A stretch of 64,000 nucleotides of DNA from Leptospira levettii (GTDB lineage: Bacteria > Spirochaetota > Leptospiria > Leptospirales > Leptospiraceae). Positions 25,891 through 34,212 of the stretch are shown piece by piece. A model generated the notes under the pieces. That model was not told the DNA's origin, did no database searches, and saw only the letters and a list, made by a program, of their open reading frames with translations. Both the position numbers and the translations under genes were made by a program. Every line of letters begins with the position of its first letter. The stretch's first letter is position 1. The DNA is taken from contig NZ_NPDM01000002.1 of the NCBI RefSeq assembly GCF_002812085.1, positions 1 through 64,000 on the forward strand, written 5' to 3'.

Positions 25891-26463
25891 ATGACAGACG
25901 AGATTTGGGATTCTTTATTACCAGTTGCATACAAGGCCATTTCTCCTTACCAGTGGACTCCTATCGAAATCACTCGGTTTACCTGGGAGTATTTAAAAAC
26001 AGAATCTGTATCTTCCGTTATGGATTTAGGTTCAGGGGTTGGTAAATTCTGTTTGAACTTGGTCCAGTATGCTAATGGAAGTTTCCCTGTGTATGGTGTT
26101 GAAGACCGAAAAGAATTAGTAGAATTGTCTCTAGAGTTAAAGCAAAAAATGGGACTAACCAGTGTTCATTTCACACATTCTGATTTTTTGGTCAATTTCC
26201 CTTTTGGACATTCCCATTATTATGTTTTCAATCCATTGTACGAAATGATGAAGGGAGAACATTCGATTGATTTCAAAAAAGAAAAGTCAGCAATGGTTTT
26301 TATCAAAAACATACAAATTTTAAAGAATCATTTGAACCAATGCAAAAAAGATACTAAAGTAATCACCTATCATGGATTTGGTGGAACTGCTCTTCCTGGA
26401 TATAAAAAAATTTTAAAAAAGGAATGGGAAATAGGAGAGTGGATGGTATGGGAAAAAGAATAG
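25891..26463 (+). CDS. SAM-dependent methyltransferase
   Basis: 190 residues from ATG 25891, chosen because AGGGG lies 5 nt upstream; a TTG six codons earlier is also in frame. SAM motif I is V-M-D-L-G-S-G-V-G-K-F, followed by V-Y-G-V-E-D-R at the end of the next strand (ribose-binding acid). F-T-H-S-D-F and Y-Y-V-F-N-P-L-Y follow in the motif II/III positions. Class I fold; the substrate is unknown and the family is near small-molecule or protein methyltransferases of the DOT1-like layout. Confidence 0.75.
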   Translation: MTDEIWDSLLPVAYKAISPYQWTPIEITRFTWEYLKTESVSSVMDLGSGVGKFCLNLVQYANGSFPVYGVEDRKELVELSLELKQKMGLTSVHFTHSDFLVNFPFGHSHYYVFNPLYEMMKGEHSIDFKKEKSAMVFIKNIQILKNHLNQCKKDTKVITYHGFGGTALPGYKKILKKEWEIGEWMVWEKE

Positions 26464-26495
26464 TCCATTTCCCAAAATCCATCACTTCAAAAATC

Positions 26496-27944
26496 TTAAA
26501 TTGATTTTGCGTATTTTTTCCGTATATGTGGTTTAGCGATGGTAAGGTATAATAAACCGGTTGTTACCACCACTAGAGAAGTAAAAATCATTCCGTAATT
26601 AATGAACCAAGGTTCGTCAGGTGATCTTGGCCACACCATATTAGAAACTGCAATGATCCCATAAACCAAGGCTAGTACGTTAATTCCATAACCATACTTT
26701 CCTAATGTGAAACTACCTTTTGGTTTCCACCCTTTGGTCCTTGCATATAAGGCTCCAAAAACAACCATTTGAAACGCCACGTAAATTCCGCAGGATGCAA
26801 AACTGATAATGGTTGTGACTGTATCTTGTAACCAATGACCAATACTTGTGATGATAATGGGTATAATCCCTGTAATGATCAGAGCCTTCGTTGGAACTTT
26901 TCCTTTTTTGGAAAGATGATTTAAATATTGGCTCCCAAAAATCATTCCATCCCTTGCGAATGAAAATAACAATCGACTTGCCGCTGCCTGTAAACTCAGT
27001 AAACAAGATAAAAAGGAAATCATCACAACAATGATGACCAATCTGTATCCTGTCATACCCATTGCCGTTGTGAGTGTAGACGTTACAGGATCAGAATCTT
27101 CTCCCGATATTGCCTTTTCCACATTGGGTAGTGCCAAAAGTAGGGCCAAACAAATGAAAATGGCAGCACCACCACCAATATAAATTGTCATCCGCATGGA
27201 TTTTGGAATCGCTGAACTTGCATTTGGTGTTTCTTCTGCAACATCTCCACATGCCTCAAAACCATAATAACAAAACATAGCGGCAACCGAAGAGGCAAGA
27301 AAGGCTGGAAAATAATCGACTCCATTCCCGAAAGAAAATGTATTCCATAAAATAGAAATGGAATTTACTTTTGCAAAAAAAAGTAAATAACCTCCAACAA
27401 GGATAGCACCTACAAGTTCACAGAAAAAACCAAAAAAGGCAACCTGTGCTAATAATTTTGTTCCACTTAAATTGAGTAAGGTGGAGATGAGGATCATACC
27501 AATCGCAATCCAAATAAAACCAGTATTTCCAAGTTCCACTCCAAGTAGGTTATTTAAAAAGGGGGCACCACCAACGGCAACGGCTGCAACAGACGTAAAC
27601 AATGCCCAAGCATAAACCCAAGCTGCCATCCACGCAAATTTATCTCCGACAAGTCGGAGTGACCAAGGGTAAATCCCACCTGAGATTGGGTATTGGGATA
27701 CCACTTCACCAAAAACCAAACAAACTAAAAATTGGCCAAGTCCTACAAGGAGATAGTTCCAGACCATAGGTGGTCCACCCGCTTGGATGGCTAGGGCAAA
27801 TACGGAATACACACCCACAACGGGAGACAGATATGTAAAACCTAGGGAAAAATTTTCCCAAAAACTCATACTCCGTTCAAATTCTGATTTTAATCCGAGG
27901 CTCTTTAACTGTTCTGCGTCTCGGTCTAAGGATGTTTGGTCCAT
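26496..27944 (-). CDS. APC-family amino acid permease
   Basis: 482 residues with about 12 membrane helices. The first helix has the APC signature F-E-R-S-M-S-F-W-E-N-F and G-F-T-Y-L-S-P-V-V-G-V-Y. The region F-C-Y-Y-G-F-E-A-C-G-D-V-A-E-E-T-P-N-A is typical of the basic/choline-type amino acid transporters (AAT/ACT groups). Import of an amino acid or amine by proton or sodium coupling is expected. It stands alone in its strand context; gaps to both neighbours are short. Confidence 0.9.
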   Translation of the reverse strand: MDQTSLDRDAEQLKSLGLKSEFERSMSFWENFSLGFTYLSPVVGVYSVFALAIQAGGPPMVWNYLLVGLGQFLVCLVFGEVVSQYPISGGIYPWSLRLVGDKFAWMAAWVYAWALFTSVAAVAVGGAPFLNNLLGVELGNTGFIWIAIGMILISTLLNLSGTKLLAQVAFFGFFCELVGAILVGGYLLFFAKVNSISILWNTFSFGNGVDYFPAFLASSVAAMFCYYGFEACGDVAEETPNASSAIPKSMRMTIYIGGGAAIFICLALLLALPNVEKAISGEDSDPVTSTLTTAMGMTGYRLVIIVVMISFLSCLLSLQAAASRLLFSFARDGMIFGSQYLNHLSKKGKVPTKALIITGIIPIIITSIGHWLQDTVTTIISFASCGIYVAFQMVVFGALYARTKGWKPKGSFTLGKYGYGINVLALVYGIIAVSNMVWPRSPDEPWFINYGMIFTSLVVVTTGLLYLTIAKPHIRKKYAKSI

Positions 27945-28071
27945 TCCATTACCTTTTGTTTGGTTGTAATTGGATTGGTTTTACAAGAGGGCTTCTTTTC
28001 TACAAACGATTTTGTTTTTCCATTGACGAAACAAGAAATGAAAGAATCCTTTTTTACTTACGGTAAATCGA

Positions 28072-28326
28072 ATGAAAAAAAGTATACTCTTCTTCTTAAC
28101 ATGTTTATTTGCGCTATCTTGTGCAAGTTCTGACTCAAAAGATGCTGGTTCTAATGAACCTGGTCTTGTAGATAAGTTGATCGAAAAGGCTAATTCCGAA
28201 GAAGGCCAAAAAGCCATTCAAATGGGAAAAGAAAAACTGCAAGACCCTGCCACACAAGAAAAGATCAAAGGTATGATGTCCAAGGACAAAAAGAAAAAAG
28301 ACCCAACTGCCATTCCTGGCCAATAA
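28072..28326 (+). CDS. Small lipoprotein
   Basis: 84 residues. M-K-K-S, a hydrophobic core and F-A-L-S-C (about residue 17) form a lipobox. The mature part is short, charged and helical (L-I-E-K-A-N-S-E-E-G-Q-K-A-I), ending in a lysine-rich tail. No known domain. A clear terminator follows (28344-28384), so it is a single-gene transcript. Confidence 0.75.
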   Translation: MKKSILFFLTCLFALSCASSDSKDAGSNEPGLVDKLIEKANSEEGQKAIQMGKEKLQDPATQEKIKGMMSKDKKKKDPTAIPGQ

Positions 28327-28343
28327 CGAATTTAGGTTGGTTT

Positions 28344-28384
28344 AGGCTCCATTGGATACTAGTTCCAAGGAGCCTTTCTTTTTT
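28344..28384. terminator. Rho-independent terminator
   Basis: AGGCTCC (28344-28350) pairs with GGAGCCT (28369-28375), followed by TTCTTTTTT. It ends the small lipoprotein transcript and overlaps the stop of the convergent gene at 28383. Confidence 0.8.
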
Positions 28385-29483
28385 AACCAAATCGTAATAG
28401 ATCAGGATCATTCCCTGAGAATTCAAAAATCTGTTTTAAAATCCAGTGTCTAACGTTCGTTATGTCACTCGTCTCACAAAAATAAAACAACGAAAAGCTT
28501 ACTAAATCTGTATCATTAACCAAACAAAGTTTCGAATCCATTTGGATCAGATCTTCCCAAGTTTGGAATGGATATTCCTTGCCATACCATTCGATAGAAG
28601 TTTTTGTGATGGAAATTTCTTTTACACGTTTTTGTTGGTAAAGGACATATAAAAAAGGAAAAAATCCAAAAACCAAATTTAGAAATAAAAAAACCATTTG
28701 CCCTGGCGAGGGAGGAAACGTTTCCCATTCAGTCATCGATAGGGAAAAAAGATCACCGATAACAAATTGTATAATGAGTGTTAGGGCAACACTGACAGAA
28801 AACGCGACAAAAACTAAAATTCGTTGTTTGTAATTCGATTTCAGTGTGACCTTTTGGTTTTGTTTTAAAACCGATAACTCAGAATCTTTTGAAAATTGAA
28901 TCTCTTGGTCCAAAATGGACTGTGGGATTTTTCGTTTATGGATTGGTAAATCTAATTCAGAAGGTTGGATGGTGAGTCCATCGGAAGTGAGGATTGGTAC
29001 TTTCAAATGTTTACAAATTTTTTCCCCATCAAATCGTAATTTTGAATAGTTAGTCCCTTCAATGAGTTGGATTTTTTCCAAACCTACATTCCCTAAAACA
29101 GTATAAACTGTAACGGTTCTTGTTCCATTTTTTGTTTTCACTGTATACGTATATTCTGAATAAGAAATAGAGTTTATACTCTGAAAAGGTAAGGTTTTGG
29201 TTTCCTTTTTTCGTTCATACCAATGGATGGTTTTTGTTTCTAAATCAAAAACTGTTTCTTTTGGTTTGGTAGTGAATGACAAAAGAAAATGGGGGAGTGA
29301 AAAAAAAAGAAGCATAAAGATCCCAACAATTCCAAAACTGAGAAAGTCGGTTTCCTTAAATTCTGTCATTGAAAAAACGATTCCAAGTATGATTATGGTG
29401 ACTAATTCACACCCTACGAGTATCATTCGAACCAAATGTAAATTTGTCGATTTATGATCTGACCAGCGTAATTCTTTTTCCAT
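28383..29483 (-). CDS. Four-helix membrane protein with two PH-like segments
   Basis: 366 residues. Two membrane pairs are visible (about 18-38 and 47-70; about 217-238 and 257-280). Each pair is followed by a short beta-rich cytoplasmic segment containing an I-x-W-Y pattern (T-I-H-W-Y-E-R and S-I-E-W-Y-G-K). This looks like an internal duplication of a helix-pair/PH-like domain unit, as in bacterial bPH or DUF304-type proteins. Function unknown. 20 nt upstream of its start lies the stop of the REC-EAL gene on the same strand. Confidence 0.65.
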   Translation of the reverse strand: MEKELRWSDHKSTNLHLVRMILVGCELVTIIILGIVFSMTEFKETDFLSFGIVGIFMLLFFSLPHFLLSFTTKPKETVFDLETKTIHWYERKKETKTLPFQSINSISYSEYTYTVKTKNGTRTVTVYTVLGNVGLEKIQLIEGTNYSKLRFDGEKICKHLKVPILTSDGLTIQPSELDLPIHKRKIPQSILDQEIQFSKDSELSVLKQNQKVTLKSNYKQRILVFVAFSVSVALTLIIQFVIGDLFSLSMTEWETFPPSPGQMVFLFLNLVFGFFPFLYVLYQQKRVKEISITKTSIEWYGKEYPFQTWEDLIQMDSKLCLVNDTDLVSFSLFYFCETSDITNVRHWILKQIFEFSGNDPDLLRFG

Positions 29484-29503
29484 TGATATAAACTACCGAA
29501 TCC

Positions 29504-31174
29504 TTATAATTTGAGGTTAGCAGGTTCTGGAATGGAAGCAGAAGGTTTCATAAACAAATAACCTTGGGAGTATTCAATTCCTAATGACTCAACTAAATCT
29601 TGTATGGCGGGTCTATCTACAAATTCAGCAACTACTTTTGCACCAATTCCTCGTGCTAAGTCAACTATACCTTGTACGAGTAAGTAAGCTGTTTTGTTTT
29701 CAGGTAGGTTTTTGATAAACTTACCATCAATTTTTAAATAATCAGGGTTGAATTCCAATAACCTTGCTAAGTTGGAATATTGTACACCAAAATCGTCGAT
29801 GGCAATTTGGCAACCTATGGATTTTAAATCTTTGATGGTAGATAAGCTATGTTTGTGTTCTGAAAAACTGATGTCTTCTAGGATTTCGAAGGTCACACGT
29901 CTCGGTTCAATTTTATATTGGGAGAGCCGTGATTCTACCCATTTGCTAAAACTTTTATATTCTAATTCTGATTCGGTTAAATTAATCGAAAAATCATAAG
30001 GAAAATTGGAAAAATACTGCATGGACTCATCAATCATCTGTAAGCCAATCATACGAATGCTTCCCGTGACTTTTGCTAATTTCAAAAAAACATCTGGGGT
30101 TAAAATTGTATCTCGGTCTTTAATCCTTGCTAAACATTCAAATTTTCGTATTTCTTTTGTTTGGTTGTCTAAAATTCCTTGGAAAAAAGGAACAATCTGT
30201 TTATTGGAGATAGCGGAATGGATTTTTTGACTGAGTTGGAAGTTTTGTAAGTGGTGGTCAGTTGATAGATCTTCTGTATAAGAAACAAAATCCATTGAGT
30301 TCTGGATTTCTGCTTGGAAGAGGGCAAGTTTTGCTTTGTAATAACAATCTTCTTGTCCTGTAGCGGATGCATAACGGCAGTCCAAATGGAAGCCGACTCC
30401 ATCCAAATAGAATTCATCCGATTTGAGCATCATTCGGAAACTACGTATGGTATCAACTAATGCGAGTTCGGAGAGATTCGAAAGTATGGCAATTTCATCC
30501 GAATATAGATGGAATACCTTATGTTCATTTTGTAAGTGTACCGTTAGCAATTGTAATAATTTGCGAAAAATCTTTCTGTACACTTCAATCCCAAAGGTTT
30601 TGATGATCGTCGGGAAAGTTACAATTTTAATGAGTAAAATCGATTGGTTTGTATTCGAAATATTATTGTTTTTGAGTTCTTTTGCTAGGGATTCAAAATT
30701 GGGAAATTTTGTATCACGGTGGAAATAAAGAGAATCAGCTAGTTCTTTGTTTTTTTCTTCCAAAGACTTTTCTTGGAAAAAAGCGTCGATTGCCTGTTTG
30801 ATGGTGAGTTCCAAATCATGTGCATCCCATGGTTTAGACAAGTACCGGTACAAACATCCATGATTGAGTGCATTTCCTATGGCTTGTGCAGGAGCCTGTC
30901 CCGTTAGCATGATTTTTTTGGTTCTGGGATGGGTTTTTTGCATTTCGATGAGAAATTCATCCCCTTTTTGGCCTGGCATCACATGGTCGCAGATGACAAC
31001 CGCTAAATCAGCTCCACTGCTATCAATTTCTTTCATAATTTCTTTGGCAGTTTCTGCACTTTCGGCAGTTTCTATGGTAAACCCTGAACCAAAGACTTTC
31101 TTAAGTTGTTCTTTCAGGTTCCAAAGGATAAAGAATTCATCATCAATGCATAAGATGTAAGGTTTTTCGTTCAA
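29504..31174 (-). CDS. Response regulator with degenerate GGDEF and intact EAL domain
   Basis: 556 residues. Receiver domain (1-130): acidic pair D11-D12, phosphoacceptor D63 in V-I-C-D-H-V-M-P-G, and K114. A GGDEF-like domain (about 150-300) has Y-S-D-E-I in place of G-G-D-E-F, so no cyclase activity is expected. The EAL domain (about 320-545) keeps all key metal and substrate residues: E346 (E-C-L), N398, E430, D460-D461, K481, E517 and Q537. Predicted role: phosphorylation-controlled hydrolysis of cyclic di-GMP. The cognate kinase is not adjacent. Confidence 0.9.
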   Translation of the reverse strand: MNEKPYILCIDDEFFILWNLKEQLKKVFGSGFTIETAESAETAKEIMKEIDSSGADLAVVICDHVMPGQKGDEFLIEMQKTHPRTKKIMLTGQAPAQAIGNALNHGCLYRYLSKPWDAHDLELTIKQAIDAFFQEKSLEEKNKELADSLYFHRDTKFPNFESLAKELKNNNISNTNQSILLIKIVTFPTIIKTFGIEVYRKIFRKLLQLLTVHLQNEHKVFHLYSDEIAILSNLSELALVDTIRSFRMMLKSDEFYLDGVGFHLDCRYASATGQEDCYYKAKLALFQAEIQNSMDFVSYTEDLSTDHHLQNFQLSQKIHSAISNKQIVPFFQGILDNQTKEIRKFECLARIKDRDTILTPDVFLKLAKVTGSIRMIGLQMIDESMQYFSNFPYDFSINLTESELEYKSFSKWVESRLSQYKIEPRRVTFEILEDISFSEHKHSLSTIKDLKSIGCQIAIDDFGVQYSNLARLLEFNPDYLKIDGKFIKNLPENKTAYLLVQGIVDLARGIGAKVVAEFVDRPAIQDLVESLGIEYSQGYLFMKPSASIPEPANLKL

Positions 31175-31239
31175 AGGGCACCCTGGAGAAGCGTTTCAAA
31201 TGAATCCGAATCTCCAGATTATGCAAGAATTATTTGCAG

Positions 31240-31269
31240 TTGACAAGTTCACTTCTTTGGTTCTAATTT
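31240..31269 (+). promoter_or_regulatory. Probable promoter of the RRM gene
   Basis: TTGACA (31240-31245) is a perfect -35. TAATTT (31264-31269) at 18 nt spacing serves as a weaker -10. It lies about 50 nt upstream of the RRM protein start. Confidence 0.5.
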
Positions 31270-31318
31270 AGCCGTTCCAAGGTACTTGGGGCATGCATTT
31301 CTTTTTAAGAGGACAGGA

Positions 31319-31588
31319 ATGGTTTCAAATAAAATTTATGTAGGGAATTTAAAATTTTCCCTCAAGGAAGAGAATATCCGGCAAATTTTTTCAGTGTATG
31401 GAGTGATCCAAGATTTGAAAATGATACATGATCGTGAGACAGGTAATTTTAGAGGGTTTGCCTTTATCACTTATGCAAATCCAAGTGAGGCGGAGGAAGC
31501 AGTCGCTCAAATGAATGGCCAACCTGTGGATGGTCGTAACCTGAAAGTTACGTTCGCAGAGGACAAAAGAAAAGAAAAACAGAACTAA
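31319..31588 (+). CDS. RRM-type RNA-binding protein
   Basis: 89 residues from ATG 31319, which has AAGAGGA a few nt upstream; a TTG at 31286 is in frame but less likely. It is a single RNA recognition motif: RNP2 is I-Y-V-G-N-L and RNP1 is R-G-F-A-F-I-T-Y, with aromatic residues in the RNA-stacking positions. A short basic tail (D-K-R-K-E-K) follows. Such one-RRM proteins in bacteria are often cold-responsive RNA chaperones; targets are unknown here. Confidence 0.9.
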   Translation: MVSNKIYVGNLKFSLKEENIRQIFSVYGVIQDLKMIHDRETGNFRGFAFITYANPSEAEEAVAQMNGQPVDGRNLKVTFAEDKRKEKQN

Positions 31589-31629
31589 AATTCACTTTTC
31601 TTACCACTACTACCAAATAAAGAAGGAGG

Positions 31630-34212
31630 ATGACATCATCCTCTCCATCTCCTGTTCATAAAATAGAAGATTATTCTCCCTGCCTTTGGTTCACCCCAAA
31701 GGTTCATTTGCGGTTCGATTTGGACCCTCACCTCACAGTTGTCAGAGCCGATTACGAGGTAAAATCCAATGGAAATCAAATTTCCCCTTTGTTTTTAAAT
31801 GGCGAAAATTTGGAGTTTTTATCGCTCCGTGTGAACGGAAAGGTTGTCGATCCCTCTGAATATAAAATCACAGATTTAGGTCTGGAACTCATACAACCAC
31901 CAAGTGAGGTTTTCCAACTCACGGTGGAAAACCGCATTTGCCCCAATCAAAATACAAGTTTAGAAGGATTGTACCAATCTGGATCGATGTTGTGTACACA
32001 AAACGAACCTGAAGGTTTTCGTAAGATTGTATATTCCATTGATCGCCCAGACAATATGATGCAGTTTACGGTTACCATTGCGGGTGATCCAAGTTATTTT
32101 CCGGTTATGTTGTCGAATGGAAATTTGAAAGAGGAACACCCACCAGTGAGTGGCAAAAGAGAAGTGGTTTGGGAGGATCCATTTCCAAAACCAACATACT
32201 TATTTGCCCTTGTTGCGGGAGAATTGATCGAAACAAAAGATGAGTTTGTCACCAAATCAGGAAGGATTGTCACACTCAAAATTTTTGTCGAAAAAGGAAA
32301 TGAAGAAAAAGTCAGTTTTGCATTTGAATCCTTAAAACAGGCAATGAAGTGGGATGAGGATACCTTTGGATTGGAATATGACTTAGATTTATTTATGATT
32401 GTTGCCGTGGAAGACTTTAACATGGGAGCGATGGAAAATAAGGGTTTAAATCTTTTTAACGCAAAACTGGTACTTGCTGATAAAAAATCGGCAACTGATG
32501 AAACCTTTGAATCAATCATGGCTGTGATCGGACATGAATACTTTCACAATTGGACAGGCAATCGTGTCACCTTACGTAACTGGTTCAATTTAACCTTAAA
32601 AGAAGGTCTGACCGTATTTCGTGACCAATGGTTTACGGAAGACATGACGGACCCTGCCGTCAAACGGATCAAAGACATTTTGTTTTTGAAGGAACACCAA
32701 TTCCCTGAGGACCAAGGACCTATGGCACACCCCATCATTCCAAAGTCTTACACGGAAATGAATAATTTTTATACGGTGACGGTGTATGAAAAAGGGGCAG
32801 AAGTCATACGACTGGTTTCCCAAATCCTAGGAAGAGATGTCTTTAAAAAAGGCCTACAGGATTACCTGACACGTTTTGATGGCCAAGGTGTTACATTTGA
32901 AGAATTTATCTCCAGTATGGAAAGGGCACATGGAAAACCAATCCCTTACTTACGAAACTGGTACCATAGGAGTGGTACACCCATAGTACAAGTGGAGGAA
33001 TCGTTTGACCAAAACAATCAGGAATGGGTGTATACGTTAAACGATAAATCGGATGGTAACCTACCTCTCGTATTTGTCAATTCCTACGCAGCGTTTGATT
33101 CCAAAGGGACACTGATCACTGAAAACAAACGAATCCAAGAAGGCACAGAAGATCAAATCAGAATCAAAACACCAAATGATTCCAAATCGAAACCGATTGT
33201 TTCTTTTTTTCGAGGGTTGTCGAGTCCCATTCTCTTAAAATCAGAAATGACAAAGGAAGAGATCCGTATTTTGGCAGAACATGAGCCAGATGGTGTCTCC
33301 AGGTTTTTTTCGTTTCAAAATCTCATTTTTTTATGGATGTCTTTTGCATTAAAAGATGGATCTAAAACAGAAAACCTAACTGATGTTTTAGAAATCATTC
33401 AATCGAGTTTCAAAAAAAATTGGGACAAAACTTATTTTAGTTTTTATTTAACTTTTCCTTCATTGAACCAATTTTGTGAGCACCTTCAATTTTTTGATTA
33501 CAAACAAGTGGAATCCCTTCGAAAATTTGCCATCCAAACCATCGCAGAAACCTTTACGAAAGAATTCCAATTTCTCTATGAAGAAAATCGTAAAACAATA
33601 CCAAAACAATCCAAAGAAGAAATTGGTAAACGAAAGTTAAAAAATACAGCTCTTTACTATTTGTTACACCATCCTAAAATTTCATTCGAAAGCCTTGCCA
33701 TTTCACAACAAAGGGAAGCAAAACATATGAGTGAAGAAATTTTTGCTCTTCGAAGCCTAATTGAAATCGGGTCCAAAGAGAAAGAGCAGGTGATTTCACT
33801 TTTCTATGATAAGTGGAAACAAGATGCCTTGGTTCTAGATGTATGGTTTGCAGCCCAGGTGGCCACAGGTGAAAACCGCATTTCTGATTTGGAACGATTG
33901 GAAAAACATTCCAAATTTAATCTTAAAAATCCAAACAAGGTAAGATCTTTGTATTTTAGTTTTGCGAGAAATCCATTGTCCTTTCATGAAACGGAAGGAA
34001 AAGGGTATGTTGTCATTGCAGAACGAATCAAACAATTGAACGGAATCAATCCTCAAATTGCAGCAGGACTAACAAAGTTGTTTTCGCAAAGTTCGAAACA
34101 AATTGGGAATTTGCCAATGATCGCCAAAAGAGAGTTAGAAGGAATTCAAAACCTCCCCCAAATATCGAAAGATTTAGGAGAGGTAGTGGGGAAAATCATC
34201 AAATCACTTTAG
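31630..34212 (+). CDS. pepN: Aminopeptidase N (M1 family)
   Basis: 860 residues, usual PepN length. The substrate-anchoring G-A-M-E-N is at 266-270. The zinc site is H-E-Y-F-H (H302, E303, H306) with the third ligand E325 (L-K-E-G). F-Y-T-V-T-V-Y-E-K-G-A-E holds the catalytic tyrosine. It removes N-terminal residues from peptides in the cytoplasm. AAGGAGG (31623-31629) touches the ATG with no spacer, and an in-frame TAA 9 nt upstream excludes any earlier start. It overlaps the convergent acyl-CoA synthetase by 4 nt. Confidence 0.95.
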   Translation: MTSSSPSPVHKIEDYSPCLWFTPKVHLRFDLDPHLTVVRADYEVKSNGNQISPLFLNGENLEFLSLRVNGKVVDPSEYKITDLGLELIQPPSEVFQLTVENRICPNQNTSLEGLYQSGSMLCTQNEPEGFRKIVYSIDRPDNMMQFTVTIAGDPSYFPVMLSNGNLKEEHPPVSGKREVVWEDPFPKPTYLFALVAGELIETKDEFVTKSGRIVTLKIFVEKGNEEKVSFAFESLKQAMKWDEDTFGLEYDLDLFMIVAVEDFNMGAMENKGLNLFNAKLVLADKKSATDETFESIMAVIGHEYFHNWTGNRVTLRNWFNLTLKEGLTVFRDQWFTEDMTDPAVKRIKDILFLKEHQFPEDQGPMAHPIIPKSYTEMNNFYTVTVYEKGAEVIRLVSQILGRDVFKKGLQDYLTRFDGQGVTFEEFISSMERAHGKPIPYLRNWYHRSGTPIVQVEESFDQNNQEWVYTLNDKSDGNLPLVFVNSYAAFDSKGTLITENKRIQEGTEDQIRIKTPNDSKSKPIVSFFRGLSSPILLKSEMTKEEIRILAEHEPDGVSRFFSFQNLIFLWMSFALKDGSKTENLTDVLEIIQSSFKKNWDKTYFSFYLTFPSLNQFCEHLQFFDYKQVESLRKFAIQTIAETFTKEFQFLYEENRKTIPKQSKEEIGKRKLKNTALYYLLHHPKISFESLAISQQREAKHMSEEIFALRSLIEIGSKEKEQVISLFYDKWKQDALVLDVWFAAQVATGENRISDLERLEKHSKFNLKNPNKVRSLYFSFARNPLSFHETEGKGYVVIAERIKQLNGINPQIAAGLTKLFSQSSKQIGNLPMIAKRELEGIQNLPQISKDLGEVVGKIIKSL

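Noticed and set aside
32094..32519. 141-codon minus-strand open frame inside pepN
   Set aside because: It is the antisense of conserved pepN catalytic coding and shows no protein-like motif.
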